A DNA stretch of 64,000 nucleotides from Streptomyces sp. NBC_00358 (lineage in GTDB: Bacteria > Actinomycetota > Actinomycetes > Streptomycetales > Streptomycetaceae): contig NZ_CP107976.1 of assembly GCF_036099295.1 (NCBI RefSeq), forward strand, positions 7,812,001 through 7,876,000. The letters run 5' to 3'. The translations under genes and the position numbers were made by a program. Positions 1 to 8,089 of this stretch are shown in pieces; position 1 is the stretch's first letter; every line of letters starts with the position of its first letter. The notes beneath the pieces are model-generated. The model worked only from the letters and a program-made list of their open reading frames with translations. It was not told where the DNA came from and did no database searches.

Positions 1-224
1 CCGTCGCCGGATGGGCCACCCGGCCCTCCAAGCCGGTCCCCGAGGACGTACGCCTGCGGTTGCGCGCCGCGTGGGAGGACGACCTCGACATTCCCGCCGT
101 GCTGGGAGTGCTGCGGTCGGTGGAGACGTCGGACATCGCGGAGGGCGCCCGTTTCGAGACGTACGCCTACGCCGACCGGCTGCTCGGCCTCGAACTCACC
201 CGCGAGATCGGAGCGTCCCGGTGA
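1..224 (+). CDS. C-terminal fragment of a cysteinyl-tRNA synthetase-like protein (5' end outside window)
   Basis: The frame ending in TGA at 222-224 is open to the left edge. Its visible end contains AWEDDLDIPAVLGVL, which resembles the DALR-type helical region of cysteinyl-tRNA synthetases (AxxDDLDTPxALxVL). No catalytic motif (HxGH, KMSKS) is visible, so this could be a true CysRS, a truncated paralogue or another class I family member. MshC is less likely, because the tail after the DDLD helix does not look like the MshC C-terminus as I know it. The stop overlaps the GTG of the next gene (GTGA), which suggests translational coupling. The assignment rests on one short motif and is tentative. 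Confidence 0.45.
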   Translation, partial: VAGWATRPSKPVPEDVRLRLRAAWEDDLDIPAVLGVLRSVETSDIAEGARFETYAYADRLLGLELTREIGASR

Positions 225-763
225 ACGACCGCGCCGCCGCGGGCCCGAGGCGAACTCTGGTCGTCCTTCGGCACGCCAAGTCCGCCTGGCCCGACGGGGT
301 GCGCGACCACGAGCGGCCCCTCGCCGCCCGCGGCCGGCGCGACGCCCCGGCCGCCGGACGCGCCCTGGCGGGAGCCGACCTGCTGCCCGATCTCGTGCTG
401 TGCTCGACCGCCGTACGTGCCCGGCAGACCTGGGAGGCGGCGGCCGAACAGTGGGGCACTCCGCCGCCCGTACGGCTGGAGGGCAGGCTGTACGGGGCGG
501 ACGTACCGGAGTTGCTGGAAGCTGTGCGCGAGGTTCCCGAGCATGTGCGGACTCTGCTGCTCGTCGGGCACAACCCCGGGCTTGAGGAGCTGGTCCTCGA
601 ACTCGCCGGGGAGGGCCTCGACGACTCACTGGCCCAGGTCCGGACGAAGTTCCCCACCTCGGCCGTCGCGGTCCTGGTCTGGCACGGCAGCTCCTGGCAC
701 GAACTCGGCCCCGGCGACGCGCTGTTGACGGACGTCGTCGTGCCGAGGGGTGAGAAGGAGTGA
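221..763 (+). CDS. SixA-type histidine phosphatase
   Basis: A 180-residue protein of the histidine phosphatase superfamily, SixA-like branch. The catalytic RHxx motif is seen as VVLRHAKSAWPDG near residue 20. A second conserved histidine lies in LLLVGHNPGLEELV, typical of SixA (phosphohistidine phosphatase). The GTG at 221 is chosen because it overlaps the upstream stop and places the RHAK motif close to the N-terminus, as in the family; the open frame extends upstream only as antisense-quality sequence. By family it removes phosphate from histidine-phosphorylated proteins or small phosphoesters in the cytoplasm. The actual substrate cannot be told from sequence. Confidence 0.88.
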   Translation: MNDRAAAGPRRTLVVLRHAKSAWPDGVRDHERPLAARGRRDAPAAGRALAGADLLPDLVLCSTAVRARQTWEAAAEQWGTPPPVRLEGRLYGADVPELLEAVREVPEHVRTLLLVGHNPGLEELVLELAGEGLDDSLAQVRTKFPTSAVAVLVWHGSSWHELGPGDALLTDVVVPRGEKE

Positions 764-988
764 ATCCCGGCCGCCACGCGCGTCCGGCCATGACCGCGGG
801 CTCGGTGTCCGGCCGGTCCCGGCCGTGGCCCACGTGTGCTCGCCGGGGAGGATCGGATGCCCGCGCGTCAGTCAGTCGGTCCGGTCCCGGACCCGGGGCC
901 GCGCGCCGCGGCGGGTGACCGGCGGTTCGGGCGGCCTCCCGGTCCTGGCCGGTCGGCCGTGCCCGCGGGCAGCGCATACGCTGGCCCG

Positions 989-1615
989 ATGCAGGACGAG
1001 TACCGCACAGTGGCCCGCACGGGCGTGCACGAGACCGAGGTCAACCGCTCCCGTTTCCTGTGCGCCCTCGCCCCGGCGGCCACCGAGCGGGAGGCCCAGG
1101 ACTTCGTCGCCGCCGTCCGCAAGGAGCACGCGGACGCCACCCACAACTGCTTCGCGTACGTCATCGGCGCCGACGCCTTGGTGCAGAAGGCGAGCGACGA
1201 CGGTGAACCGGGTGGCACCGCGGGTGTCCCCATGCTCCAGATGCTGCTGCGCCGCGACCTGCGCTACGTCGTCGCCGTCGTCACCCGCTACTACGGCGGG
1301 GTCAAGCTGGGCGCCGGCGGACTGATCAGGGCGTACGGAGGCTCGGTGGGCGAGGCGCTGGACGCGCTCGGCACGATCACCCGCCGCCGGTTCCGGCTGG
1401 CCACGGTGACCGTCGACCACCAGCGGGCCGGCAAGGTGCAGAACGATCTGCGCTCCACCGGGCGCGAGGTACGTGATGTGCGTTACGGCGAGGCGGTCAC
1501 CATCGAGATCGGGCTGCCGGACGCCGATGTGGAGGCCTTCCGGGCGTGGTTGGCCGACGCGACCGCGGGGACGGCCGGCTTCGAGCTGGGCGGGGAGGCC
1601 TACGGAGACGCCTGA
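989..1615 (+). CDS. YigZ/IMPACT family protein
   Basis: A 208-residue protein of the YigZ (IMPACT, UPF0029) family. The conserved core is visible: SRFLCALAP, THNCFAYVIG, DDGEPGGTAGVPML and VTRYYGGVKLGAGGLIRAY, followed by a C-terminal ferredoxin-like (DUF1949) region. Start chosen at ATG 989 (MQDEYRTVARTG), which matches the usual family N-terminus; the longer open frame upstream has no family similarity. Function in bacteria is poorly defined: the eukaryotic relative regulates GCN2, and YigZ has been linked to ribosome or peptidase functions. The gene stands alone, with a short AT-richer stretch before sbcD. Confidence 0.9.
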   Translation: MQDEYRTVARTGVHETEVNRSRFLCALAPAATEREAQDFVAAVRKEHADATHNCFAYVIGADALVQKASDDGEPGGTAGVPMLQMLLRRDLRYVVAVVTRYYGGVKLGAGGLIRAYGGSVGEALDALGTITRRRFRLATVTVDHQRAGKVQNDLRSTGREVRDVRYGEAVTIEIGLPDADVEAFRAWLADATAGTAGFELGGEAYGDA

Positions 1616-1723
1616 CAAACCGGGCAATCTCTACTTATCGATACATTCCGATGACGGTCATGGCGGGCCGATACGGGAGTAACCACCCGTGATGTCAGAC
1701 CCGGCCGTTACCCTTCGGGGATC

Positions 1724-2887
1724 ATGAGGCTCCTGCACACTTCCGACTGGCATCTGGGCCGGGCGCTCCACCGGGTGAACATGCTCGGCGCCCAGTCCGA
1801 CTTCATCGGTCATCTCGTCACGACCGCGCGCGAGCGCGAGGTGGACGCGGTGGTCGTCTCGGGAGACGTGTACGACCGGGCCGTCCCGCCGCTGGCCGCG
1901 GTCCAGCTCTTCGACGACGCCCTGCACCGGCTGGCCGACCTCGGTGTGCCCACCGTGATGATCTCCGGGAACCACGACTCGGCACGCCGGCTCGGCGTCG
2001 GCGCGGGACTCATCGGGCGCGCGGGCGTCCATCTGCGGACCGACCCCGCGGCCTGCGGCACACCCGTCGTGCTGACCGACGCCCACGGCGACGTCGCCTT
2101 CTACGGCCTGCCCTATCTCGAACCGGCCCTGGTGAAGGACGCTTTCGGGGTGGAGAAGGCGGGGCACGAAGCCGTGCTGGCCGCCGCCATGGACCGGGTC
2201 CGCGCCGACCTGGCCACCCGTGCTCCGGGCACCCGCTCCGTCGTCCTCGCGCACGCCTTCGTCACCGGCGGCGAGGTGAGCGACAGTGAGCGGGACATCA
2301 CCGTCGGCGGTGTCGCCTCCGTGCCGGCCGGAGTCTTCGACGGCGTCGACTACACCGCCCTCGGCCATCTGCACGGCAGCCAGACCATCGCCGAGCGCGT
2401 GCGCTACTCGGGCTCCCCGCTGCCGTACTCCTTCTCGGAGGCGGAGCACCGCAAGAGCATGTGGCTCGTGGATCTCGGCCCCGGCGGCTCGCTGACCGCG
2501 GAGCGGATCGACTGCCCCGTGCCCCGCCCGCTGGCGCGCGTCCGCGGACACCTGGAGGACCTGCTCGCCGACCCGGACCTGGAGCGCCACACCGGTGCCT
2601 GGGTCGAGGCGACCCTCACCGACCCGGTGCGGCCGGCCGACCCCATGGCGCGGCTCGCCGACCGCTTCCCGCACACCCTCAGCCTCGTCTTCGACCCCGA
2701 ACGCTCCCCGCAGGCCCCGGACGTCTCGTACGCCCGCAGGCTCGCGGGCCGCAGCGAGGAGCAGATCGCCGAGGACTTCGTGGCCCATGTGCGCGGCGCG
2801 GGCCCCGACATCCGGGAACAGGCCGTGCTCCGGGACGCGTTCGACGCCGTCCGCGCCGCCGAGACCGTACGGGAGACCGCCCGGTGA
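1724..2887 (+). CDS. sbcD: Exonuclease SbcCD, SbcD subunit
   Basis: A 387-residue metallophosphoesterase, the nuclease half of SbcCD (Mre11-like). Metal-binding motifs appear in the usual order: SDWHLG (residues 7-12), SGDVYDR, GNHDS, a later HAF and GHLHG. The protein processes hairpins and blocked double-strand ends together with SbcC, encoded 55 bp downstream on the same strand, so the two are probably co-transcribed. Start at ATG 1724 puts MRLLHTSDWHLG at the N-terminus, as in characterised SbcD proteins. Nothing is missing or unusual. Confidence 0.96.
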   Translation: MRLLHTSDWHLGRALHRVNMLGAQSDFIGHLVTTAREREVDAVVVSGDVYDRAVPPLAAVQLFDDALHRLADLGVPTVMISGNHDSARRLGVGAGLIGRAGVHLRTDPAACGTPVVLTDAHGDVAFYGLPYLEPALVKDAFGVEKAGHEAVLAAAMDRVRADLATRAPGTRSVVLAHAFVTGGEVSDSERDITVGGVASVPAGVFDGVDYTALGHLHGSQTIAERVRYSGSPLPYSFSEAEHRKSMWLVDLGPGGSLTAERIDCPVPRPLARVRGHLEDLLADPDLERHTGAWVEATLTDPVRPADPMARLADRFPHTLSLVFDPERSPQAPDVSYARRLAGRSEEQIAEDFVAHVRGAGPDIREQAVLRDAFDAVRAAETVRETAR

Positions 2888-2942
2888 CTTCCCGTCCGCC
2901 GTACACCCAGCGGGCCCCCCGCCCGGAGACCGAGGAAATCCG

Positions 2943-5900
2943 ATGAGGCTGCACCGCCTTCACCTCACCGCCTTCGGCCCCTTCGGCGGCGCCCAGCAGG
3001 TCGACTTCGACGAACTGTCCACCGCCGGGCTCTTCCTGCTGCACGGGCCGACCGGCGCGGGCAAGACCTCCGTCCTCGACGCCGTGTGCTACGCGTTGTA
3101 CGGAGCGGTTCCCGGCGCCCGGCAGGGCGGTCAGGGCATCGGCCTGCGCAGCGACCACGCGGCACCCGCCACCCGCACCGAGATCCGCCTCGAACTCACC
3201 GTCGCCGGAAGGCGGTTGGAAGTCACCCGGCAACCCCCCTTCGAGCGCCCGAAGCTGCGCGGCACGGGTACCACGACCGAGAAGGCGCAGACCTGGCTGC
3301 GCGAGTACGACTCCGCGGCGGGCTCCTGGAAGGACCTCAGCCGCTCCCACCAGGAGATCGGAGAGGAGATCACCCAACTGCTCGGCATGAGCCGCGAGCA
3401 GTTCTGCCAGGTCGTGCTGCTGCCCCAGGGCGACTTCGCGCGTTTCCTGCGGGCCGACGCCGAGGCCCGCGGCAAGCTGCTCGGCCGGCTCTTCGACACC
3501 CACCGCTTCGCCGAGGTCGAGAAGCGCCTCGCCGAGCGGCGGCGCACGGCCGAGGCCGAAGTGCGCGCCGGTGACGCCGCGTTGCTGGCCGACGCGCACC
3601 GGATGCACCAGGAGGCCGGGCCCATGGCGGAGGAGCCGCTGCCCGACCTCGCGCCCGGCGATCCGGGCCTCGCCGAGGCCGTGCTCTCCTGGGCCGCGGT
3701 GGCCCGCAGCGCCGCCCGCGAGAGCCTGACCATCGCCCACTGCGCGCGCGGGGCCGCCGAATCGGCGCAGGCCGTCGCCGACCGGGCGCTCGACGACGTA
3801 CGCGAAGCGGACCGGTTGCAGCGCCGGTTCGCCGAGGCGCGGGAGCGCGCCGCGCGACTGGAGGAGCACGCCGACGCCCACCGGGACGCCCGGGGGCGAA
3901 TGGAGCGGGCGCGCAAGGCCGAGGCGGTGGCCCCGGCGCTCGACCTGCGCGACTCCGCCGAGGTGGAGCACCGGCGAGCGGCCGCGGGGGAGACGCAGGC
4001 GCGGGCCGCCCTGCCGGAGACGTTCGCCGGTGCCGGAGCGCCCGGTCTCGCGACCGCCGCGCGCAAGGCGGCCGAAGAACTGGGCGGGCTGGGGTCGGCT
4101 CGCCGCGCGGAGCGACGCCTCGCCGAACTCGGCACGGAGCGAGCCTCGTTGGACCGGCAGGAGCGAGCCGACGAGGACGTTCTCCAGGACGCCGAGAGCT
4201 GGCTGGCCGGCTGGGAGGACACCCGCGCGGACGTCGAGGCGCGGATCGACGCCGCGCAGGAGGCCGCGTCGCGCGCCGAACAGCTCGCCGTCCGGCGTGA
4301 ACCGGCTCTCCAGCGACTCGCCGCGGCCCGCCTGCGCGACGCGCTGGCCCACGACACCGGGAGCGCCCGGGCGCGAAGCCTCGCCGCGCGCGAGCACGCG
4401 ACGGCGGTACACGCCCGCTGGCTCGACCTGAAGGAACAGCGCCTCCAGGGAATCGCCGCCGAACTCGCCGCCGGACTGGTGGACGGCGAGTCCTGCGCCG
4501 TGTGCGGGGCCACCGAACACCCCGCGCCCGCCCGGAAGATCGACGGTCATGTCGACCGCGAGACGGAGGAGCGAGCCCTCACCGGCTACCGGCAGGCCGA
4601 AGAGGAGCGCGCCGAGGCCGAGCGCCGGCTCGGCGTCGTACGCGAGGCGCTGGCCGCCGCGACGGCCGAGGCGGGTGACGCCCCGACCGGACAACTTGAG
4701 CAGCAGGCGGAGGAGTTGGAGCGGCTGCACACCGAGGCCCGTGCCGTGGCCTCCGGCCTGCACGCCGCGCGCGAGGCCCGCGAGCAGGCGGAGCGGGAGC
4801 ACGGGCGGCGGCTGGCCGCCCAGCAGGAGGCGGCTCGTAGGGTCGCCTCACGGGCCTCGCTCAGGGATTCCCTCGACCGCGAAAAGGTGTCGCTGGAAGC
4901 GGAGTTGGAGCAGGCCCGGGGTGCCGCTGGGAGTGTGTCCGAGCGGGCCGCGCAACTGGAGCGGCAGGTCGCGCTGCTGACCGAGGCCGCGGACCGCGTC
5001 GGAGTGGCACAGGACGTCGCACGGCGCCTCAAGGAGGCCGACGCGCGGCTGGCCGACGCGGCCTTCCGCGCCGGATTCGAGACCCCGCAGGCCGCGGCCG
5101 CCGCGCTGCTCGACGACGCGGCCCACCGCGATCTCCAACAGCAGCTCGACGCGTGGCAGTTGGAGGAGTCCTCGGTACGCGCCGTACTCGCCGAGGCCGA
5201 CACCGCCGACGCGGCGCGCCGCCCGCCCGCCGACCTGCGGGGCGCCGAGCGGACGGCCGAGTCCGCCGCCCGGCGGCTGCGGGACACCGCGTCGGCGCGG
5301 GACGCGGCGGCCCACCGCTGCGCGGAGCTGGACGCGCTCTCCACCCGTGCGACCAGAGGCGTCAGGCGGCTCGCCCCGCTGCGCGAGGAGCACGACCGCG
5401 TGGCCCGGCTGGCCGGTCTGGCGGCCGGCACCTCCGCGGACAACGAACGCAGGATGCGCCTGGAGTCGTACGTCCTGGCCGCCCGGCTGGAGCAGGTCGC
5501 CGCCGCCGCGACCGTCCGCCTCCAGCGCATGTCCTCGGGGCGCTACACCCTCGTCCACTCCGACGACCGGGCGGGCCGGGGACGCAGCGGGCTCGGACTG
5601 CACGTCGTGGACGCCTGGACCGGACGGGAGCGCGACACCGCGACACTCTCCGGGGGCGAGACCTTCTTCGCCTCCCTCGCCCTCGCCCTCGGTCTCGCGG
5701 ACGTGGTCACGGACGAGGCCGGCGGGGTGAGGCTCGACACGCTCTTCATCGACGAGGGCTTCGGCAGCCTCGACGACCAGACCCTCGACGAGGTGCTCGA
5801 CGTCCTCGACTCGCTGCGGGAACGCGACCGCAGCGTCGGCATCGTCAGCCATGTCGCCGACCTGCGCCGTCGCATCCACGCCCAGTTGGAGGTCGTGAAG

Positions 5901-5945
5901 GGGAGGACGGGGTCGGTCGTACGGCAGCGGGGTGCGGACGCCTGA
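2943..5945 (+). CDS. sbcC: Exonuclease SbcCD, SbcC ATPase subunit
   Basis: A 1000-residue SMC/Rad50-type ATPase, the DNA-tethering partner of SbcD. The Walker A motif GPTGAGKTS is near residue 36. A long Ala/Glu/Arg-rich coiled coil follows, interrupted near residue 516 by the zinc-hook motif CAVCG. The C-terminal lobe carries the ABC signature LSGGETF and Walker B LFIDEGFGSLD. Start at ATG 2943 (MRLHRLHLTAFGPF) follows directly after sbcD and fits the family. The frame stays open further upstream, but inside sbcD. Length and domain order are normal for actinobacterial SbcC. Confidence 0.96.
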   Translation: MRLHRLHLTAFGPFGGAQQVDFDELSTAGLFLLHGPTGAGKTSVLDAVCYALYGAVPGARQGGQGIGLRSDHAAPATRTEIRLELTVAGRRLEVTRQPPFERPKLRGTGTTTEKAQTWLREYDSAAGSWKDLSRSHQEIGEEITQLLGMSREQFCQVVLLPQGDFARFLRADAEARGKLLGRLFDTHRFAEVEKRLAERRRTAEAEVRAGDAALLADAHRMHQEAGPMAEEPLPDLAPGDPGLAEAVLSWAAVARSAARESLTIAHCARGAAESAQAVADRALDDVREADRLQRRFAEARERAARLEEHADAHRDARGRMERARKAEAVAPALDLRDSAEVEHRRAAAGETQARAALPETFAGAGAPGLATAARKAAEELGGLGSARRAERRLAELGTERASLDRQERADEDVLQDAESWLAGWEDTRADVEARIDAAQEAASRAEQLAVRREPALQRLAAARLRDALAHDTGSARARSLAAREHATAVHARWLDLKEQRLQGIAAELAAGLVDGESCAVCGATEHPAPARKIDGHVDRETEERALTGYRQAEEERAEAERRLGVVREALAAATAEAGDAPTGQLEQQAEELERLHTEARAVASGLHAAREAREQAEREHGRRLAAQQEAARRVASRASLRDSLDREKVSLEAELEQARGAAGSVSERAAQLERQVALLTEAADRVGVAQDVARRLKEADARLADAAFRAGFETPQAAAAALLDDAAHRDLQQQLDAWQLEESSVRAVLAEADTADAARRPPADLRGAERTAESAARRLRDTASARDAAAHRCAELDALSTRATRGVRRLAPLREEHDRVARLAGLAAGTSADNERRMRLESYVLAARLEQVAAAATVRLQRMSSGRYTLVHSDDRAGRGRSGLGLHVVDAWTGRERDTATLSGGETFFASLALALGLADVVTDEAGGVRLDTLFIDEGFGSLDDQTLDEVLDVLDSLRERDRSVGIVSHVADLRRRIHAQLEVVKGRTGSVVRQRGADA

Positions 5946-5951
5946 GCCGGG

Positions 5952-5990
5952 TGCTGGGGTGCTGGGGTGCTGGGGTGCTGGGGTGCGGGG
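5952..5990 (+). repeat. 8-bp tandem repeat after sbcC
   Basis: Four perfect copies of TGCTGGGG (5952-5983) followed by a degenerate copy. It lies seven bases past the sbcC stop, in the 85-bp gap before the convergent Lrp gene. No coding frame uses it. Confidence 0.85.
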
Positions 5991-6030
5991 CGTGCGCCGG
6001 GTGCCGGGGCACGGACGCGTGCGCCGGGTG

Positions 6031-6477
6031 TCAGTGGCCCAGCGGGCGGCGTGGCAGCGGTGAGGAGTAGACGACGCTCGTCGTCACCGAGCCCAGCGTG
6101 CCGATCTTGCCCGACACCGTCTCCAGGTGGCTCATCGAACGTGCCGCGACCTTGATGACGAAGCAGTCGTCGCCCGTGACGTGGTGTGCCTCCAGGATCT
6201 CGGGCGTGACCTCGACGAGGTCGTGGAACGGCTTGTAGTTGCCGTTCGGATACCTGAGCCGGACGAACGCCAGGATCGGCAGTCCGAGGCTCTCGGGGTC
6301 GACGACGGCCGCGTACCCCTGTATGACGCCCGCTTCCTCCAGGCGGCGCACCCGCTCGGTGACCGCGCTCGCGGACATGGAGACGGCTCGGGCCAGCTCG
6401 GCGAAGCTGGACCGGCCCTCGCGCTGGAGGACGTCGAGGATGCGCCAGTCGGTGGCGTCCGGGGAATACGCGGTCAT
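6031..6477 (-). CDS. Lrp/AsnC family transcriptional regulator
   Basis: A 148-residue Lrp/AsnC regulator. An N-terminal helix-turn-helix (DWRILDVLQREGRSSFAELA, then SASAVTERVRRLEEAGVI) is followed by a RAM effector-binding domain (LPILAFVRLRY, VTGDDCFVIKV). ATG 6477 gives the standard short N-terminus. The gene is divergent from a rhodanese gene (6664) across 186 bp. That arrangement is usual for Lrp-type proteins that control their neighbour, so sulfur or amino-acid control of the rhodanese is a reasonable inference. The effector is unknown. Confidence 0.92.
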   Translation of the reverse strand: MTAYSPDATDWRILDVLQREGRSSFAELARAVSMSASAVTERVRRLEEAGVIQGYAAVVDPESLGLPILAFVRLRYPNGNYKPFHDLVEVTPEILEAHHVTGDDCFVIKVAARSMSHLETVSGKIGTLGSVTTSVVYSSPLPRRPLGH

Positions 6478-6571
6478 CCGTGATGAATACCAGGAGAATC
6501 CCCGGCCGATCAAGAGTGTCTCCGTGGATCGCCACTTCAGGGCTGAGACCGACGGACGTAGATTTCTGGCC

Positions 6572-6667
6572 ATGAAGTCCCGCGGGGTTCGGTGCGCGAG
6601 AAGCACCGGGGTGGCAATGACGACACCGGTCCGGCGGGGCCAGCCAGGGAGAGAGGTCAGGCCATGA
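6572..6667 (+). CDS. Possible short leader ORF upstream of the rhodanese gene
   Basis: A 31-codon frame starting MKSRGVRCARST. Its TGA overlaps the rhodanese start (ATGA at 6664-6667), an arrangement typical of translational coupling. A TAGATT hexamer lies at 6559-6564, only seven bases before its ATG, so a leaderless transcript is conceivable. It contains a single cysteine codon at position 8. Actinobacterial sulfur genes are sometimes preceded by small cysteine-sensing leader ORFs, which makes this plausible. The short length and absence of a recognised family keep confidence low. Confidence 0.3.
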   Translation: MKSRGVRCARSTGVAMTTPVRRGQPGREVRP

Positions 6668-7410
6668 CTGCGACTGCTGACGGCATCACCACCGCAAACG
6701 CGTCCGATGCCACCACCGGAACGGTGTCCGGCATCACCACCGGAACGGGGTCCGCCGGCGCCACCGGAACGGTGTCGCGCACCACCACCGGAACCGTGTC
6801 CGGCGCCGCGGCCGGAGCCACCACCGGCACGGCGACCGGTGCGGTGACGGGTGCGGTGACCGGTGCGGTGACCGGCACTGCGACCGGTGCGGCGAAGGGA
6901 GGGGAGGGCGTCCAGGCCGGTGGTGCCGTGACTCCCTCCCCGGCCGGAGTGAATTCCGTTCTGCGGGTGGCGCCGGCGTCTCCGGCCGCGGCCGCCGCCT
7001 ACTTCGGCGCGAGCCTCGCGTTCCACGCGGACGTCTCCGACGTGGCCGCCGCCCTCGCGGCCGACGGCGACCCCGGGTTCGTCGTCCTCGACTCCCGCTC
7101 CGCCGCGTCCTGGGACCAGGGACACATCCCCGGCGCGGTCCACCTGCCCACCGCCCTCATCGCCGAGCAGGCCGATCGGCTTCTCGACAAGTCGGTGCCG
7201 GTCGTCACCTATTGCTGGGGCCCCGGATGCAACGGCGCGACCCGCGCGGCCCTCGCCCTCGCCCAACTCGGCTTCCAGGTCAAGGAGATGCTCGGCGGAT
7301 TCGAGTACTGGGCGCGCGAGGGCTTCGAGTTCGAGACCTGGCAGGGGCGTGAGCACCCCGCCGCGGACCCGCTGACGGCACCCGTGGACGCGGAGGACTG
7401 CGGCTGCTGA
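6664..7410 (+). CDS. Rhodanese-like sulfurtransferase domain protein with low-complexity N-terminus
   Basis: A 248-residue protein. The C-terminal part (about 96-248) is a rhodanese domain: FVVLDSRSAASWDQGHIPGA, then VVTYCWGPGCNGATRAA with the presumed active-site cysteine in YCWG, and LGGFEYWAREG. It ends in DCGC. Residues 1-95 are a Thr/Gly/Ala/Val low-complexity tract made of imperfect TGTVSG/TGAV units, which is not part of the family. ATG 6664 has a GGGAGAGAGG ribosome site; the alternative GTG at 6949 would give a normal-length rhodanese starting VNSVLRVAP. Divergent from an Lrp/AsnC gene. Probably transfers sulfur between thiols in the cytoplasm. Confidence 0.82.
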   Translation: MTATADGITTANASDATTGTVSGITTGTGSAGATGTVSRTTTGTVSGAAAGATTGTATGAVTGAVTGAVTGTATGAAKGGEGVQAGGAVTPSPAGVNSVLRVAPASPAAAAAYFGASLAFHADVSDVAAALAADGDPGFVVLDSRSAASWDQGHIPGAVHLPTALIAEQADRLLDKSVPVVTYCWGPGCNGATRAALALAQLGFQVKEMLGGFEYWAREGFEFETWQGREHPAADPLTAPVDAEDCGC

Positions 7411-7531
7411 CACCGGGGAAAGGGGCTCGCGCGGAAGGCTCGGGCACCGGCGTCCCGCGCCGATGTCCGGCTCCGGCCTCCCGGGGATGCCTGCCGTACA
7501 GGGGCGGTTGGCCGCCGTGTAGCTTCTGCGC

Positions 7532-8047
7532 ATGCCAAGATACGCGGACCCCGGTGCGGTCCAGTGGGTCGAGTCGGGCGGCGGGCCGCTCATAGCGATT
7601 CCGGAAGTCGTGCTCCCGTTCTGGTCGGGGGCCGACGGCGACGACATGTCCTGCGACTACGACCGGGCCTGCGACGTCGAGGGGTTCGTCGGTCTCCTGC
7701 CCGTGGGCGACACCAGGGCCCTGGTCCTCGGCGACGATCCCGCCTCGACCACCTACCTGCCCGAACACGGCGTCTTCGTGCGCTGGTGCGCCGCCGAGTC
7801 CGAGGACGAGCTCCTCTCCGTCGTCCCCGCGGCACTCGCGGACGCCGTGTGGGAACCCGAGGTGCACTGGAACGTGCCCGGCCCCGTCGTCCTGTTCGAC
7901 GCCGCCTGGCCGGGTGCCGCCTCCGAGAACACGGACCACCTGAGGGTCGTGCTCGAACCGGGCCGGTACGCGGTCCGCGCGGCCCGCGTCGAACCAGGGC
8001 CCGAGACGTGGGTCGGCCTCGTACAACTGCGCAGGGCGGCGCCCTGA
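7532..8047 (+). CDS. Imm21-like immunity family protein
   Basis: A 171-residue protein that resembles the Imm21 family of polymorphic-toxin immunity proteins. Features that match my knowledge of that family are WVESGGGPLIAIPE near the start, LPFWSG, the DYDRACDVEGFVGLLPVG block, LVLGDDPASTTYLPE, and a C-terminal half rich in acidic residues. No toxin gene with a recognisable delivery domain lies next to it, so it is either an orphan immunity gene or a member recruited to another role. No signal peptide or membrane segment, so cytoplasmic. Family call from memory of the motif only. Confidence 0.65.
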   Translation: MPRYADPGAVQWVESGGGPLIAIPEVVLPFWSGADGDDMSCDYDRACDVEGFVGLLPVGDTRALVLGDDPASTTYLPEHGVFVRWCAAESEDELLSVVPAALADAVWEPEVHWNVPGPVVLFDAAWPGAASENTDHLRVVLEPGRYAVRAARVEPGPETWVGLVQLRRAAP

Positions 8048-8089
8048 CGCCGGGCGCGGCGGCCGGGTGCCGGCCGCCGCGCGGGATGG

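Noticed and set aside
2679..4802. Minus-strand frame of 707 codons
   Set aside because: Antisense to sbcC; no family motif and unnatural residue composition.
6478..7647. N-terminal extension of the Lrp gene through the rhodanese region
   Set aside because: The open frame upstream of ATG 6477 is antisense to the rhodanese gene; Lrp proteins start just before the helix-turn-helix.
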